A stretch of DNA of 64,000 nt, taken from the NCBI GenBank assembly GCA_934309345.1, contig CAKRDD010000007.1:77073-141072 (forward strand), in the 5' to 3' direction. Of this stretch, positions 16,686 to 24,785 are shown piece after piece. Both the position numbers and the translations under genes were made by a program. The stretch is from an uncultured Mediterraneibacter sp. (lineage in GTDB: Bacteria > Bacillota > Clostridia > Lachnospirales > Lachnospiraceae). Numbering within the stretch: position 1 is the stretch's first letter; every line of letters starts with the position of its first letter. The notes beneath the pieces are model-generated. The model was not told where the DNA came from. It ran no database searches and saw only the letters and a program-made list of their open reading frames with translations.

Positions 16686-17891
16686 TTAAGATGTTACAGC
16701 TACCACGATTGCAATACTTAAGACAAACAGCAGTGTTGTGGATGCTATCACCTTCACCATAAGCTGATAGCCAGAACTAACTCCGGATATGCACGTTGTA
16801 ATTCTCCGGTCAGAAACCGGTTGGACTAATGCTGCCACAAGTTGGTACAAAAACGCTAATATCAGAAATTCCACCAGTGGAACAAGCGCCAGAACAGCTA
16901 TAAAAATCATTCCTGCCACACCGATTCCATTCTTAAGCAGTACTGCAACTCCTAATGCGACATCCATTGTACCTCCGGCAATATCTCCGATCCACGGAAC
17001 CGCCTCCAATGTTCGCCCTGCAGCAGTCATCTTCAAAGAATCAATCGCCGGATTCAAAAATCCCTGGATCAGACTGACCCCACTCACAGCGGCAATCATA
17101 CTTTTCAGGCTCCATTGGATACATTTTTCCAGAAGTTCTGCAAATTCTGAGAAAAGGTCTTCTCCGGTCAGGCAGGATAAGATCCTCACCATCCCATAGA
17201 TCTTCACCGCCGGTAAAAGAAAGTGAAGTACAAGCAGTTCCACCAGATAGATCAGGAACAATATTATATTATAAAACATCAACGCCGAACTGCTCTTTCC
17301 TGTAAATGCAACCGCCAGAAAGAAGCTTGGGCAAAACACCTGCATCAATTGGACAAGCTCTCCTGTTTTTTCTTCGGCATATAAATTCATCGATCGATAT
17401 GCTTCCAGGCAGATTGCGATCACAACAAGATACAAAATATAAAAACCCGCTTCCGCTGTCTGTCTGTTTTGAAAGATGCTTGTAAAATTCGAGAAAAATG
17501 CAGCTGCCACTGTAATCAGCAGCAGGCGCGCCAGATTCTTCCTTCCTTTCTGAAAAACAGAAAACACCTGTCCTGAAAGAAACTCAAGAAATCTTTCTCC
17601 TAATTCCTGCGTGTTTCCGCTGATCAGCATCTCTGTAAGATCACGAAACCGTATGTTTTCTCCCAGTTCTGTCTCTCCTGATAGCTGATCGATCTGTCTG
17701 AAATCAAATTCATCCAGCAGACTTTCTTCCATTTGTTCCAGCTCATCCTCCAACACCCCTGAACGATCTTCTGTTGTCTTTTCCTCCGCTGTATCATACT
17801 CTGCTGCATACACGCTGCCGCATCCTGCCACAATCGTAAATAAAAACACAAAACAGAAGAGCTTTTTCCAAAAATGTTTTTCCCTTTTCAT
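16686..17891 (-). CDS. spoIIIAE: Stage III sporulation protein AE
   Basis: Polytopic membrane protein of the SpoIIIA complex needed for SigG activity in the engulfed forespore. The 401-residue product has a signal peptide (FCFVFLFTIVAGCGSVYA), an extracytoplasmic acidic segment, and about eight hydrophobic helices with conserved GRTLEAVPWIGDIAGGTMDV near residue 285. Length matches the family. It overlaps spoIIIAD by 4 bases. Confidence 0.95.
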   Translation of the reverse strand: MKREKHFWKKLFCFVFLFTIVAGCGSVYAAEYDTAEEKTTEDRSGVLEDELEQMEESLLDEFDFRQIDQLSGETELGENIRFRDLTEMLISGNTQELGERFLEFLSGQVFSVFQKGRKNLARLLLITVAAAFFSNFTSIFQNRQTAEAGFYILYLVVIAICLEAYRSMNLYAEEKTGELVQLMQVFCPSFFLAVAFTGKSSSALMFYNIILFLIYLVELLVLHFLLPAVKIYGMVRILSCLTGEDLFSEFAELLEKCIQWSLKSMIAAVSGVSLIQGFLNPAIDSLKMTAAGRTLEAVPWIGDIAGGTMDVALGVAVLLKNGIGVAGMIFIAVLALVPLVEFLILAFLYQLVAALVQPVSDRRITTCISGVSSGYQLMVKVIASTTLLFVLSIAIVVAVTS

Positions 17892-18274
17892 ATCAGAAAA
17901 TCTCCGATCAGTTCCAGCAGCGCAAGAAGTACCGGCATTCCTATCGCAAGGATCGTCAGCTTTGTAAAAGTCTCAATCTGCACAGCAATATTCTGATACC
18001 CTGCATCTTTACAGAGTCCGGATGCAAATTCAGCCACATAAGTCACGCCGGCCATTTTCAACAGAATCCCCATCTGTCCGGCATCCAGTTTTATATAATC
18101 AGCAATTTTCTTTACTGTCTGCACAAAGATTTCAAGTCGTGAAAGCATACAAAGAAATAAAAACAGGCTGACTGCAAGACTCACATAAATGCCATATTCA
18201 CTTTTCCCGCTTTTAAACTGCAAAGCAATTAATGTTCCCACGACACCCAAAAGCGCGATTTGTATACTATTCAA
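17888..18274 (-). CDS. spoIIIAD: Stage III sporulation protein AD
   Basis: Small membrane protein (128 residues, about four hydrophobic segments) of the SpoIIIA channel. The region ILLKMAGVTYVAEFASGLCK, with CKDAGYQNIAVQIE, is characteristic of SpoIIIAC/AD proteins. It lies 15 bases after spoIIIAC and overlaps spoIIIAE by 4 bases. Confidence 0.95.
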   Translation of the reverse strand: MNSIQIALLGVVGTLIALQFKSGKSEYGIYVSLAVSLFLFLCMLSRLEIFVQTVKKIADYIKLDAGQMGILLKMAGVTYVAEFASGLCKDAGYQNIAVQIETFTKLTILAIGMPVLLALLELIGDFLI

Positions 18275-18289
18275 TTCTGTTCCGCCCCC

Positions 18290-18484
18290 TTAAAGAGAAA
18301 ACAATTGCCGGATTGAAGAAAATAAGTCATAAATTGCAGGGAGAACCCAGGATAATACAAGAATCAGCCCTGCAAGACTTGTCAGGAATGCCTGTTCCTC
18401 TCTGCCGCTGTGCTTCAAAACCTGACTCAGAATGGATACAAGAATTCCCACTGCCGCAATTTTAAATATCAGATTGATACTCAT
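18290..18484 (-). CDS. spoIIIAC: Stage III sporulation protein AC
   Basis: A 64-residue protein with two hydrophobic segments (FKIAAVGILVSILSQVL and ASLAGLILVLSWVL-like region). It matches the usual SpoIIIAC size and the pattern LKHSGREEQAFLTSLAGL. It belongs to the channel complex made in the mother cell under SigE. Confidence 0.94.
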   Translation of the reverse strand: MSINLIFKIAAVGILVSILSQVLKHSGREEQAFLTSLAGLILVLSWVLPAIYDLFSSIRQLFSL

Positions 18485-18517
18485 ACTCTCCCTCCTCTCC
18501 CTTTTGTTCCCGCCCTT

Positions 18518-19036
18518 TTAAAGCAGAAGGATCACAAGAAAAATCCCGCCTGCTGCCCCCAGCCAGCCACCGAGTTTTTTCTTCTCAGACGTTTCTACAG
18601 TTCTCTTTTCAATTTCTATATCCAGCCTTTTCAAATGATATTCCAGCAGACGGACAACACCTTCTCTGTCTCCTATTTCAAGCAGTTCCCCCGGCTCGCA
18701 GATCAGAGGATTTATTTTCCCTCTCCATTTCAGTTCCGGGAGATCTTTTTCTATCGTATCTGTCCACAAGTCAGCAAACCGTTTTTCCTGTGTGCCCTGG
18801 CATTGAAATGCCAGATCCATCAGCCAGTTTTCATAAGGCTCCTTCTCTCTTGATGCGATTTTATAAAAAATTTCCGAAAGCGGAATTCCTGCATACAGTA
18901 ATTCGCCCTTTATTTGTTCTATAATTCTTCGGAAATGAATCAATTCTTCCAGATAATTCCGAAGTTCTTTTCCATACATCCATCCTGCTCCGGTCGTCGC
19001 CAGCAGGATAAGAAAACATCCGACTAATTTCTGCAC
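18518..19036 (-). CDS. spoIIIAB: Stage III sporulation protein AB
   Basis: A 172-residue protein with an N-terminal hydrophobic helix (LVGCFLILLATTGAGWMYG), a helical central domain resembling type II/IV secretion GspF-type proteins, and a C-terminal hydrophobic anchor (LGGWLGAAGGIFLVILLL). It overlaps spoIIIAA by 13 bases, so the ATPase and this protein are translationally coupled. Confidence 0.93.
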   Translation of the reverse strand: MQKLVGCFLILLATTGAGWMYGKELRNYLEELIHFRRIIEQIKGELLYAGIPLSEIFYKIASREKEPYENWLMDLAFQCQGTQEKRFADLWTDTIEKDLPELKWRGKINPLICEPGELLEIGDREGVVRLLEYHLKRLDIEIEKRTVETSEKKKLGGWLGAAGGIFLVILLL

Positions 19037-19977
19037 AGCACACTTCCCCGCTCATCATAGATTTCCCGGATCTTTCCAGGGCCGTGATCCTGCCCAAGCA
19101 CAACATAACGCTGAAACATTCTTCTGCGAATCAGATCTCCCAGGATCGGCTTTTTAGAAGCCTCATCCATATCAAGACTGTGTACACTTGCGATCAGCCG
19201 GCAGCCACACTGCATGGCATATTCAATCGCATGGATATCCTCACTTGTACCGATCTCATCCACTGCGATCACACGCGGCGCCATAGAACGGATCAACATG
19301 ATCATCCCCTCCGCTTTCGGGCAGCAGTCTAAAATATCAGTTCTTGTACCCAGATGATTCTGCGCGATTCCAAGATAACATCCGCCAAGCTCTGATCTTT
19401 CATCTACCACACCAACAGAACACCCTTTTATGTATTCATTTCCATCCGATATCTGACGGATCAGATCACGGATCAGAGTAGTCTTTCCACAACACGGCGG
19501 AGAAATGATCAATGTATGGCAAATCTGTTTATTTTCCGTAATATATGGAATCAATGCGTCAGCACACCCGAGTACCTCGTGAGAAATTCTTACATTTAGC
19601 GAAGAAATATACTGTATATTTTTTACTTTTTCATTTTCTATAATTACTTTTCCTGCCACCCCGACCCTGTGACCTCCTTCCACTGTAATAAATCCCTGTT
19701 TCAACTCATTTTCATATGCATAGAGCGAATAATGACAAATATATCCCATTGTCTCACCAATATCTTCTTTCGTAACCAGATACGGGTGTACCAGGTCCGG
19801 AAGAACCCGTTCCTGCCCTTTCATCTGAATCAGCAGCGGCTGACCTGTACGTATCCTGATCTCCTGCAGTTCCTCCGGATTACTGACGGATTCTTCTACA
19901 AGCTTACGGATTTTTTCTGCCAGCAGATTCCAGACCTGCATCTTCTTTTTCTTTCTTTCCATTTCCATCTTGTCCAC
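19024..19977 (-). CDS. spoIIIAA: Stage III sporulation protein AA, secretion-type ATPase
   Basis: AAA+/RecA-like ATPase proposed to power the SpoIIIA channel. The 317-residue protein has a P-loop SPPCCGKTTLIRDLIRQ (around residue 160; the usual glycine at the loop start is replaced), the acidic strand RVIAVDEIGT and a sensor-like IASVHSLDMDEA segment. It is the first gene of the eight-gene operon and is preceded by a SigE-like promoter. Confidence 0.95.
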   Translation of the reverse strand: MDKMEMERKKKKMQVWNLLAEKIRKLVEESVSNPEELQEIRIRTGQPLLIQMKGQERVLPDLVHPYLVTKEDIGETMGYICHYSLYAYENELKQGFITVEGGHRVGVAGKVIIENEKVKNIQYISSLNVRISHEVLGCADALIPYITENKQICHTLIISPPCCGKTTLIRDLIRQISDGNEYIKGCSVGVVDERSELGGCYLGIAQNHLGTRTDILDCCPKAEGMIMLIRSMAPRVIAVDEIGTSEDIHAIEYAMQCGCRLIASVHSLDMDEASKKPILGDLIRRRMFQRYVVLGQDHGPGKIREIYDERGSVLCRN

Positions 19978-20013
19978 CTCTCCCGTTGTTGTCCGCGCCC
20001 CTCCTCTCTACAC

Positions 20014-20042
20014 AATATATGGATAAGATTCTTAAAGTATTC
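20014..20042 (-). promoter_or_regulatory. Candidate SigE promoter of the spoIIIA operon
   Basis: Minus-strand GAATACT (20036-20042), 14-base spacer, CATATATT (20014-20021). The SigE consensus known from Bacillus is roughly KMATATT, 14 bases, CATANNNT, and the spoIIIA operon is a classic SigE target. The site is about 40 bases before the spoIIIAA start. Confidence 0.6.
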
Positions 20043-20056
20043 CTTGCGCATACAAG

Positions 20057-20100
20057 AAAAGAGGAACAAAACCCAGTTTCCTGAATTCTGTTCCTCTTTT
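20057..20100 (-). terminator. Terminator of pnp
   Basis: A 12-base stem (AAAAGAGGAACA / TGTTCCTCTTTT) with an inner GAAA-capped hairpin. On the minus strand it is followed by TTTTCTTGT. Because both arms end in A/T runs it could also work on the other strand. Confidence 0.8.
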
Positions 20101-20117
20101 CTTATTCTTTCTGATTC

Positions 20118-22205
20118 TTATTCTGCAACATCTTTCATGCTGAAGCTGAATCTTCCCATCTTATCTTTACCAAGGCATACAACCTTCACAACATCACCGA
20201 TGCTTACAACGTCTTCTACCTTGTCAACTCTCTGTTTAGAAAGCTTGGAAATGTGTACCATACCTTCTTTACCCGGTGCAAACTCAACGAATGCTCCGAA
20301 TTCTTTGATGCTGATAACCTTTCCTTCAAAAAGCTGTCCTGCTTCATAATCTGTAACAATTGTCTGAATGTACTTCGCAGCTTTCTCCATGTTCTCTTTC
20401 TCTGTACCGCAGATAGATACATTTCCTTCATCATCGATGTCGATCTTAACACCTGTCTCGTCGATGATCGCATTGATCGTCTTTCCACGCTGTCCGACAA
20501 CATCACCGATCTTCTGTGGATCGATCTGCATCTGGATGATCTTCGGTGCAAACTCTCCAACTTCTTTTCTTGGCTCAGCGATTGCTTTATTCATAACTTC
20601 ATCCATGATGTAAGTTCTTGCTTTCTTTGTAGCAGCGATCGCTTCTTCGATGATCGGTCTTGTCAGTCCATGGATCTTGATATCCATCTGGATCGCTGTG
20701 ATACCTTCGTGAGTACCTGCTACCTTGAAGTCCATGTCTCCGAAGAAGTCCTCGAGTCCCTGGATATCTGTCAGTACAAGGTAATCATCATCTGTCTCAC
20801 CTGTTACAAGTCCTGCTGAGATACCTGCTACAGCAGACTTGATCGGCACACCTGCTGCCATCAGTGACATACTGGATGCGCAGACACTTGCCTGTGATGT
20901 AGATCCGTTAGACTCAAATGTCTCAGATACTGTACGGATCGCATATGGGAACTCAGACTCGCTTGGAAGTACCGGAAGAAGTGCTCTCTCAGCCAGTGCT
21001 CCATGTCCGATCTCACGACGTCCCGGACCTCTGGAAGGTCTTGTCTCTCCTACAGAGTAGGACGGGAAGTTGTAGTGATGCATATATCTCTTTGTCTTCT
21101 CTGCTTCATCAAGGCCGTCAAGCTTCTGTGCTTCAGAAAGCGGAGCAAGTGTTGTCATTGTACAGATCTGTGTCTGTCCTCTTGTGAACATAGCGGAACC
21201 ATGAACTCTCGGGATCAGGTCTACTTCTGCTGCAAGCGGTCTGATCTGATCGATCGCACGACCATCCGGACGCTTGTGATCTTTGAGGATCATCTTTCTT
21301 ACTGTCTTCTTCTGATACTGGTAAACAGCCTCACCAAGCTTTGCAAGATACTCTTCGTTGTCTGCAAATGCTTCCTCAAGTCTCTCTGTGATCACACGGA
21401 TATTCTCTTCTCTTGTCTGCTTGTCATCTGTAAATACAGCCTCTTCCATCTCAGCTGCCGGAACAATCTCCTGGATCGCATCAAAGAGTTCCTGCGGAAC
21501 AGCAAAGCTCTGGTACTCATGTTTCGGCTTTCCACACTCTGCAACGATCGTGTCAAAGAAAGCGATCACTTTCTGGTTCAGGTCATGTGCTGCAAAGATT
21601 GCTTCGATCATCTTCGCTTCCGGAACTTCCTTCGCACCGGCTTCGATCATGATAACCTTTTCCTTTGTAGAAGCAACTGTCAATGCAAGATCAGATACTT
21701 CCTTCTGTGCTGCTGTCGGGTTGAATACGAATTCTCCGTCAACAAGTCCAACCTGTGTTGTAGAGATCGGTCCGTCAAACGGGATATCAGAAATACTTGT
21801 TGCAAGTGCTGCACCGAGCATAGCTGTAAGCTCCGGGCTGCAATCCTGATCTACAGAAAGAACCAGGTTCTCAAGTGTTACGTCATTTCTATAATCCTTC
21901 GGGAACAGAGGACGCATCGGACGGTCGATCACGCGGTCTGTCAGGATCGCATTCTCAGATGCTTTACCCTCTCTCTTATTAAATCCTCCCGGGATCTTTC
22001 CTACAGCGTACATTCTCTCATTGTACTCTACGCTGAGTGGGAAGAAATCAATTCCTTCTCTCGGCTTGTCAGATGCTGTTGCTGTACACAGTACAGTTGT
22101 ATCGCCATAATGCATCAGCACTGCACCATTCGCCTGTTTTGCCACACGGTCAACATCCACACGCAGTGTTCTGCCGGCCAGTTCCATTTCAAACTTTTTA
22201 TACAT
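20118..22205 (-). CDS. pnp: Polyribonucleotide nucleotidyltransferase (PNPase)
   Basis: Phosphorolytic 3'-5' exoribonuclease and core of RNA decay. The 695-residue protein has two RNase PH domains (first with VDVDRVAKQANGAVLMHYGD, second with MFTRGQTQICTMTTLAPLSE and PSRGPGRREIGHGALAERAL), a KH domain (KIGDVVGQRGKTINAIIDET) and a C-terminal S1 domain (FEGKVISIKEFGAFVEF). It follows rpsO, the widely conserved order. The long leader has an imperfect 16-base stem resembling the RNase III-cut leader known for E. coli pnp. Confidence 0.98.
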   Translation of the reverse strand: MYKKFEMELAGRTLRVDVDRVAKQANGAVLMHYGDTTVLCTATASDKPREGIDFFPLSVEYNERMYAVGKIPGGFNKREGKASENAILTDRVIDRPMRPLFPKDYRNDVTLENLVLSVDQDCSPELTAMLGAALATSISDIPFDGPISTTQVGLVDGEFVFNPTAAQKEVSDLALTVASTKEKVIMIEAGAKEVPEAKMIEAIFAAHDLNQKVIAFFDTIVAECGKPKHEYQSFAVPQELFDAIQEIVPAAEMEEAVFTDDKQTREENIRVITERLEEAFADNEEYLAKLGEAVYQYQKKTVRKMILKDHKRPDGRAIDQIRPLAAEVDLIPRVHGSAMFTRGQTQICTMTTLAPLSEAQKLDGLDEAEKTKRYMHHYNFPSYSVGETRPSRGPGRREIGHGALAERALLPVLPSESEFPYAIRTVSETFESNGSTSQASVCASSMSLMAAGVPIKSAVAGISAGLVTGETDDDYLVLTDIQGLEDFFGDMDFKVAGTHEGITAIQMDIKIHGLTRPIIEEAIAATKKARTYIMDEVMNKAIAEPRKEVGEFAPKIIQMQIDPQKIGDVVGQRGKTINAIIDETGVKIDIDDEGNVSICGTEKENMEKAAKYIQTIVTDYEAGQLFEGKVISIKEFGAFVEFAPGKEGMVHISKLSKQRVDKVEDVVSIGDVVKVVCLGKDKMGRFSFSMKDVAE

Positions 22206-22256
22206 GGTTTTCTCCTTTTATCTTATCTTCGTTTTATATGAGCAGAACAATTCGCT

Positions 22257-22339
22257 CCGAAACTACTGAAAAATGTACTATTATATAACAATTATACTTC
22301 TCTGCGATCAACAGCTAGTGCACTTTTCAGTGGTCTCGG
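22257..22339 (-). promoter_or_regulatory. Long-range stem in the pnp mRNA leader
   Basis: On the minus strand CCGAGACCACTGAAAA (22324-22339) can pair with TTTTCAGTAGTTTCGG (22257-22272) with one mismatch and one G-U pair, enclosing a 51-base loop. The stem begins about 25 bases after the predicted -10 box and ends about 50 bases before the pnp start. Confidence 0.55.
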
Positions 22340-22364
22340 TTCTTCTCTGCCCATAAGCTTTTAA

Positions 22365-22394
22365 ATTATATCATATTCCATAATAAGAAGTAAA
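22365..22394 (-). promoter_or_regulatory. Predicted SigA promoter of pnp
   Basis: Minus-strand TTTACT (22389-22394), 18-base spacer, TATAAT (22365-22370), preceded by the rpsO terminator. Confidence 0.6.
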
Positions 22395-22433
22395 TAGTTT
22401 TCCCAAAAAAGAACAAAAAGTACCAAAAATTCA

Positions 22434-22485
22434 GACAAAAAGAAACAGATCAGAAACCACATCATCAGATGCAGCTTCTGATCTG
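22434..22485 (-). terminator. Terminator of rpsO
   Basis: Minus-strand stem CAGATCAGAA / TTCTGATCTG (22446-22485) followed by TTTCTTTTTG, a standard intrinsic terminator 31 bases beyond the rpsO stop. Confidence 0.85.
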
Positions 22486-22515
22486 TCAATTGATCTTCTT
22501 TTTTGGAAAATCTTA

Positions 22516-22782
22516 TTATTTTCTCAGACCAAGTTTCTCGATCAGAGCACGGTATCTCTCGATATCTACTTTCTTGAGGTATGCAAGAAGTCCTCTTCTC
22601 TGTCCAACCATCTTAAGAAGTCCTCTTCTTGAGTGGTGATCCTTCGGGTTAGCTTTGAAGTGATCTGTCAGCTCGTTGATTCTTGCTGTAAGGATAGCAA
22701 CCTGTACTTCCGGTGATCCTGTATCTCCCTCTGTTCTTCCAAATTCTTTGATGATAGCCTGTTTCTTCTCTTTTGCGATCAT
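22516..22782 (-). CDS. rpsO: 30S ribosomal protein S15
   Basis: Early-binding 30S protein that contacts 16S rRNA helices. The 88-residue product starts MIAKEKKQAIIKEFGRTEGD and contains GSPEVQVAILTARINELTDH and HHSRRGLLKMVGQRRGLLAYL. The ATG at 22780-22782 has AAGGAGG-type pairing just upstream (TTTTAAGGAGGATAT); an upstream in-frame start would add 14 unrelated residues from the leader. Confidence 0.98.
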   Translation of the reverse strand: MIAKEKKQAIIKEFGRTEGDTGSPEVQVAILTARINELTDHFKANPKDHHSRRGLLKMVGQRRGLLAYLKKVDIERYRALIEKLGLRK

Positions 22783-22832
22783 TGTAATATCCTCCTTAAA
22801 ATTCTTAGTTAAACCGCCTGGCATTAAGCAAT

Positions 22833-22853
22833 GGTCGGAGTGATCCGATTACC
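22833..22853 (-). promoter_or_regulatory. Candidate S15-responsive stem-loop in rpsO leader
   Basis: The minus-strand leader holds TCGGA-TCAC-TCCGA (22835-22848) extended by GG/CC after a three-base bulge. Bacterial S15 often represses its own mRNA by binding structured leaders, so this is a reasonable autoregulatory site; the identity as a known S15 leader class is not established here. Confidence 0.45.
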
Positions 22854-22881
22854 GAACACCGGCTGATTTGATACCTCGGAT

Positions 22882-22910
22882 AGTATAGCACAGAGATATC
22901 TGCTTGTAAA
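22882..22910 (-). promoter_or_regulatory. Strong SigA promoter of rpsO
   Basis: Minus-strand TTTACA (22905-22910), exactly 17 bases, TATACT (22882-22887). Confidence 0.8.
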
Positions 22911-22928
22911 GCACAAATTTAAAATCTT

Positions 22929-23840
22929 TTATCTTTCATCTAATGGATGATTTTTCAGATATTCCCCGCCATACTGCATATCTTTCATCACGCGGTCTTT
23001 GAGTTCTTCAACCGAATGGAATTTCGTTTCCGGACGTTCGAACTCCAGGATCTGCACCGTAGCTGTCTTCCCGTAAGCATCGCCTTCATATCCGTAAACA
23101 TAAACTTCAAACAGTCGTCTTTTCTCTTGCGCAACGGTCGGTTTCACCCCGGCATTTCCAACACCGCCATACCATACACCATCCACAAGGACACGGCAGG
23201 CATAGACTCCGTACTTTGGCAGGATTTTCTTTCCCTGCGGTGCAAGATTCATTGTCGGAAATCCAAGTGTTCTTCCAAGCTGCTGTCCATGTTCCACAAC
23301 GCTGGTGATCTCATACGGATACCCCAGAAGCTCATTTGCAAGAGGAACATTTCCATCAAGAAGAAGTTCCCGGATATAAGTGCTGCTGATCTCCCGGTCT
23401 TTATAATATGCTTTCTCGACCACATCAACTGTGTAGCCATACTTTGCCGCATATTTCTCCAGCATCTGATGATTGCCTCTTTTTTCATGACCGAAGTTAA
23501 AATCGGTTCCGACAACAATGTGTGATGCGTGCAGCTTCTTATACAGGATTTCATCGATAAATTTCTCTGCTTCCATCTCCATCATTTCTCTCGTAAATGG
23601 AATCTCGATCAGATAATCTACCTTGTCCTCAAGAAATGCCCTTCGCTCTTCATTTGTCATCAGACAATCTCTGTCCATATCAAATGCACAAACGACACTG
23701 TCGCAGTCTTCCTTCTTCGCATATTTCATTATTCTGTTGAGCAGCTTCTGATGTCCTCTGTGCAATCCATCAAACTTTCCAAGCGTTACCGCTGTGTGAT
23801 TTCTTCCGTCAAAGGCATCTAATCCTTTTATATATTGCAT
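22929..23840 (-). CDS. ribF: Bifunctional riboflavin kinase/FAD synthetase
   Basis: Makes FMN and then FAD from riboflavin. The 303-residue protein has an N-terminal nucleotidyltransferase domain (TLGKFDGLHRGHQKLL with the HxGH-type motif, DFNFG, ISSTYIRELL) and a C-terminal riboflavin kinase domain (GRTLGFPTMNL, YGVYACRV, FEVYVYGYEGD). It ends the infB-rbfA-nrnA-truB-ribF run, 18 bases after truB. Confidence 0.97.
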   Translation of the reverse strand: MQYIKGLDAFDGRNHTAVTLGKFDGLHRGHQKLLNRIMKYAKKEDCDSVVCAFDMDRDCLMTNEERRAFLEDKVDYLIEIPFTREMMEMEAEKFIDEILYKKLHASHIVVGTDFNFGHEKRGNHQMLEKYAAKYGYTVDVVEKAYYKDREISSTYIRELLLDGNVPLANELLGYPYEITSVVEHGQQLGRTLGFPTMNLAPQGKKILPKYGVYACRVLVDGVWYGGVGNAGVKPTVAQEKRRLFEVYVYGYEGDAYGKTATVQILEFERPETKFHSVEELKDRVMKDMQYGGEYLKNHPLDER

Positions 23841-23858
23841 GTCTGTCTTATTCGTCCT

Positions 23859-24785
23859 TTATTTCTCAATTTTCTCTGCTTCAGGATCCAGAAACATCTT
23901 CTTAATATGGAACAGCTTCTTCGGTGCACGATACTGATAAAGGCCGATAAAGTTCTTTCTGGAATCATATACTCTGACTTCCTGTCCATCTGTCCACTCT
24001 TCTTTTTCTAACAGAAAACGCTCCGGAAGATCATTTCCGTTATAAGACATCCATGCCTTCGCATCCGTCACAGTAACGGCCGGCAATTCCGCAAAGATCT
24101 GATCCAGCGGAGTGAAAAGTTCTGCACCGTCTCCCTGCTCCATCTTCTGACGCACCTCATCCAGTGTTACCGCATCTTCTTTCAGGAAGCGGCCGACTTT
24201 CGTACGCTCGAGTTCTTCCATACAGCCACCCACCTGAAGCTTCTCTCCGATGTCATGGCACAAGGTACGGATATATGTTCCCTTAGAACAGTCCACTTCC
24301 ATGCGTACATGTGGAAGATTCATCTCCAGAATGCGGATTCCATGGATCTGGACTCTTCTGCTCTTACGCTCCACGGTCTTTCCTTCACGAGCAAGCTCAT
24401 AAAGCTTCTTTCCATTCACTTTCAATGCAGAGTACATCGGCGGAACCTGATCATATTCTCCGATAAAGGATTCGATGCAGGAACGCACTTCCTCTTCCGC
24501 CAGATCCCCCGGATCCTTCTCTTCCAGAACCTCTCCGGATATATCCTGCGTATCTGTCGTCTTTCCCAAAAGCAGCAGAGCCTCATAGGTCTTATCATGA
24601 TCGGTCAGAAGCTCACAAACCTTTGTTGCTCTCCCAAGACACACCGGAAGGACTCCCGTTGCATCCGGATCAAGCGTACCTGTATGGCCGATTTTCTTCT
24701 GTCCGACAACTTTTCGAAGAACTGCAACCACATCATGGGAAGTGTATCCTTTTTCTTTGTAAATATTAACTATTCCGTTTATCAT
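23859..24785 (-). CDS. truB: tRNA pseudouridine-55 synthase
   Basis: Forms the invariant pseudouridine 55 in the tRNA T-loop. The 308-residue protein contains the catalytic motif GHTGTLDPDATGVLPVCLGR (Asp nucleophile in TLDPDA), KTYEALLLLG and SKGTYIRTLCHDIGEKL. The C-terminal PUA-like region is present. Its ATG overlaps the nrnA stop by 4 bases. Confidence 0.97.
   Translation of the reverse strand: MINGIVNIYKEKGYTSHDVVAVLRKVVGQKKIGHTGTLDPDATGVLPVCLGRATKVCELLTDHDKTYEALLLLGKTTDTQDISGEVLEEKDPGDLAEEEVRSCIESFIGEYDQVPPMYSALKVNGKKLYELAREGKTVERKSRRVQIHGIRILEMNLPHVRMEVDCSKGTYIRTLCHDIGEKLQVGGCMEELERTKVGRFLKEDAVTLDEVRQKMEQGDGAELFTPLDQIFAELPAVTVTDAKAWMSYNGNDLPERFLLEKEEWTDGQEVRVYDSRKNFIGLYQYRAPKKLFHIKKMFLDPEAEKIEK

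Noticed and set aside
21003..22241. 412-codon plus-strand frame opposite pnp
   Set aside because: Fully antisense to a well-supported gene and Cys/Leu/Ser-rich, as expected of a shadow frame.
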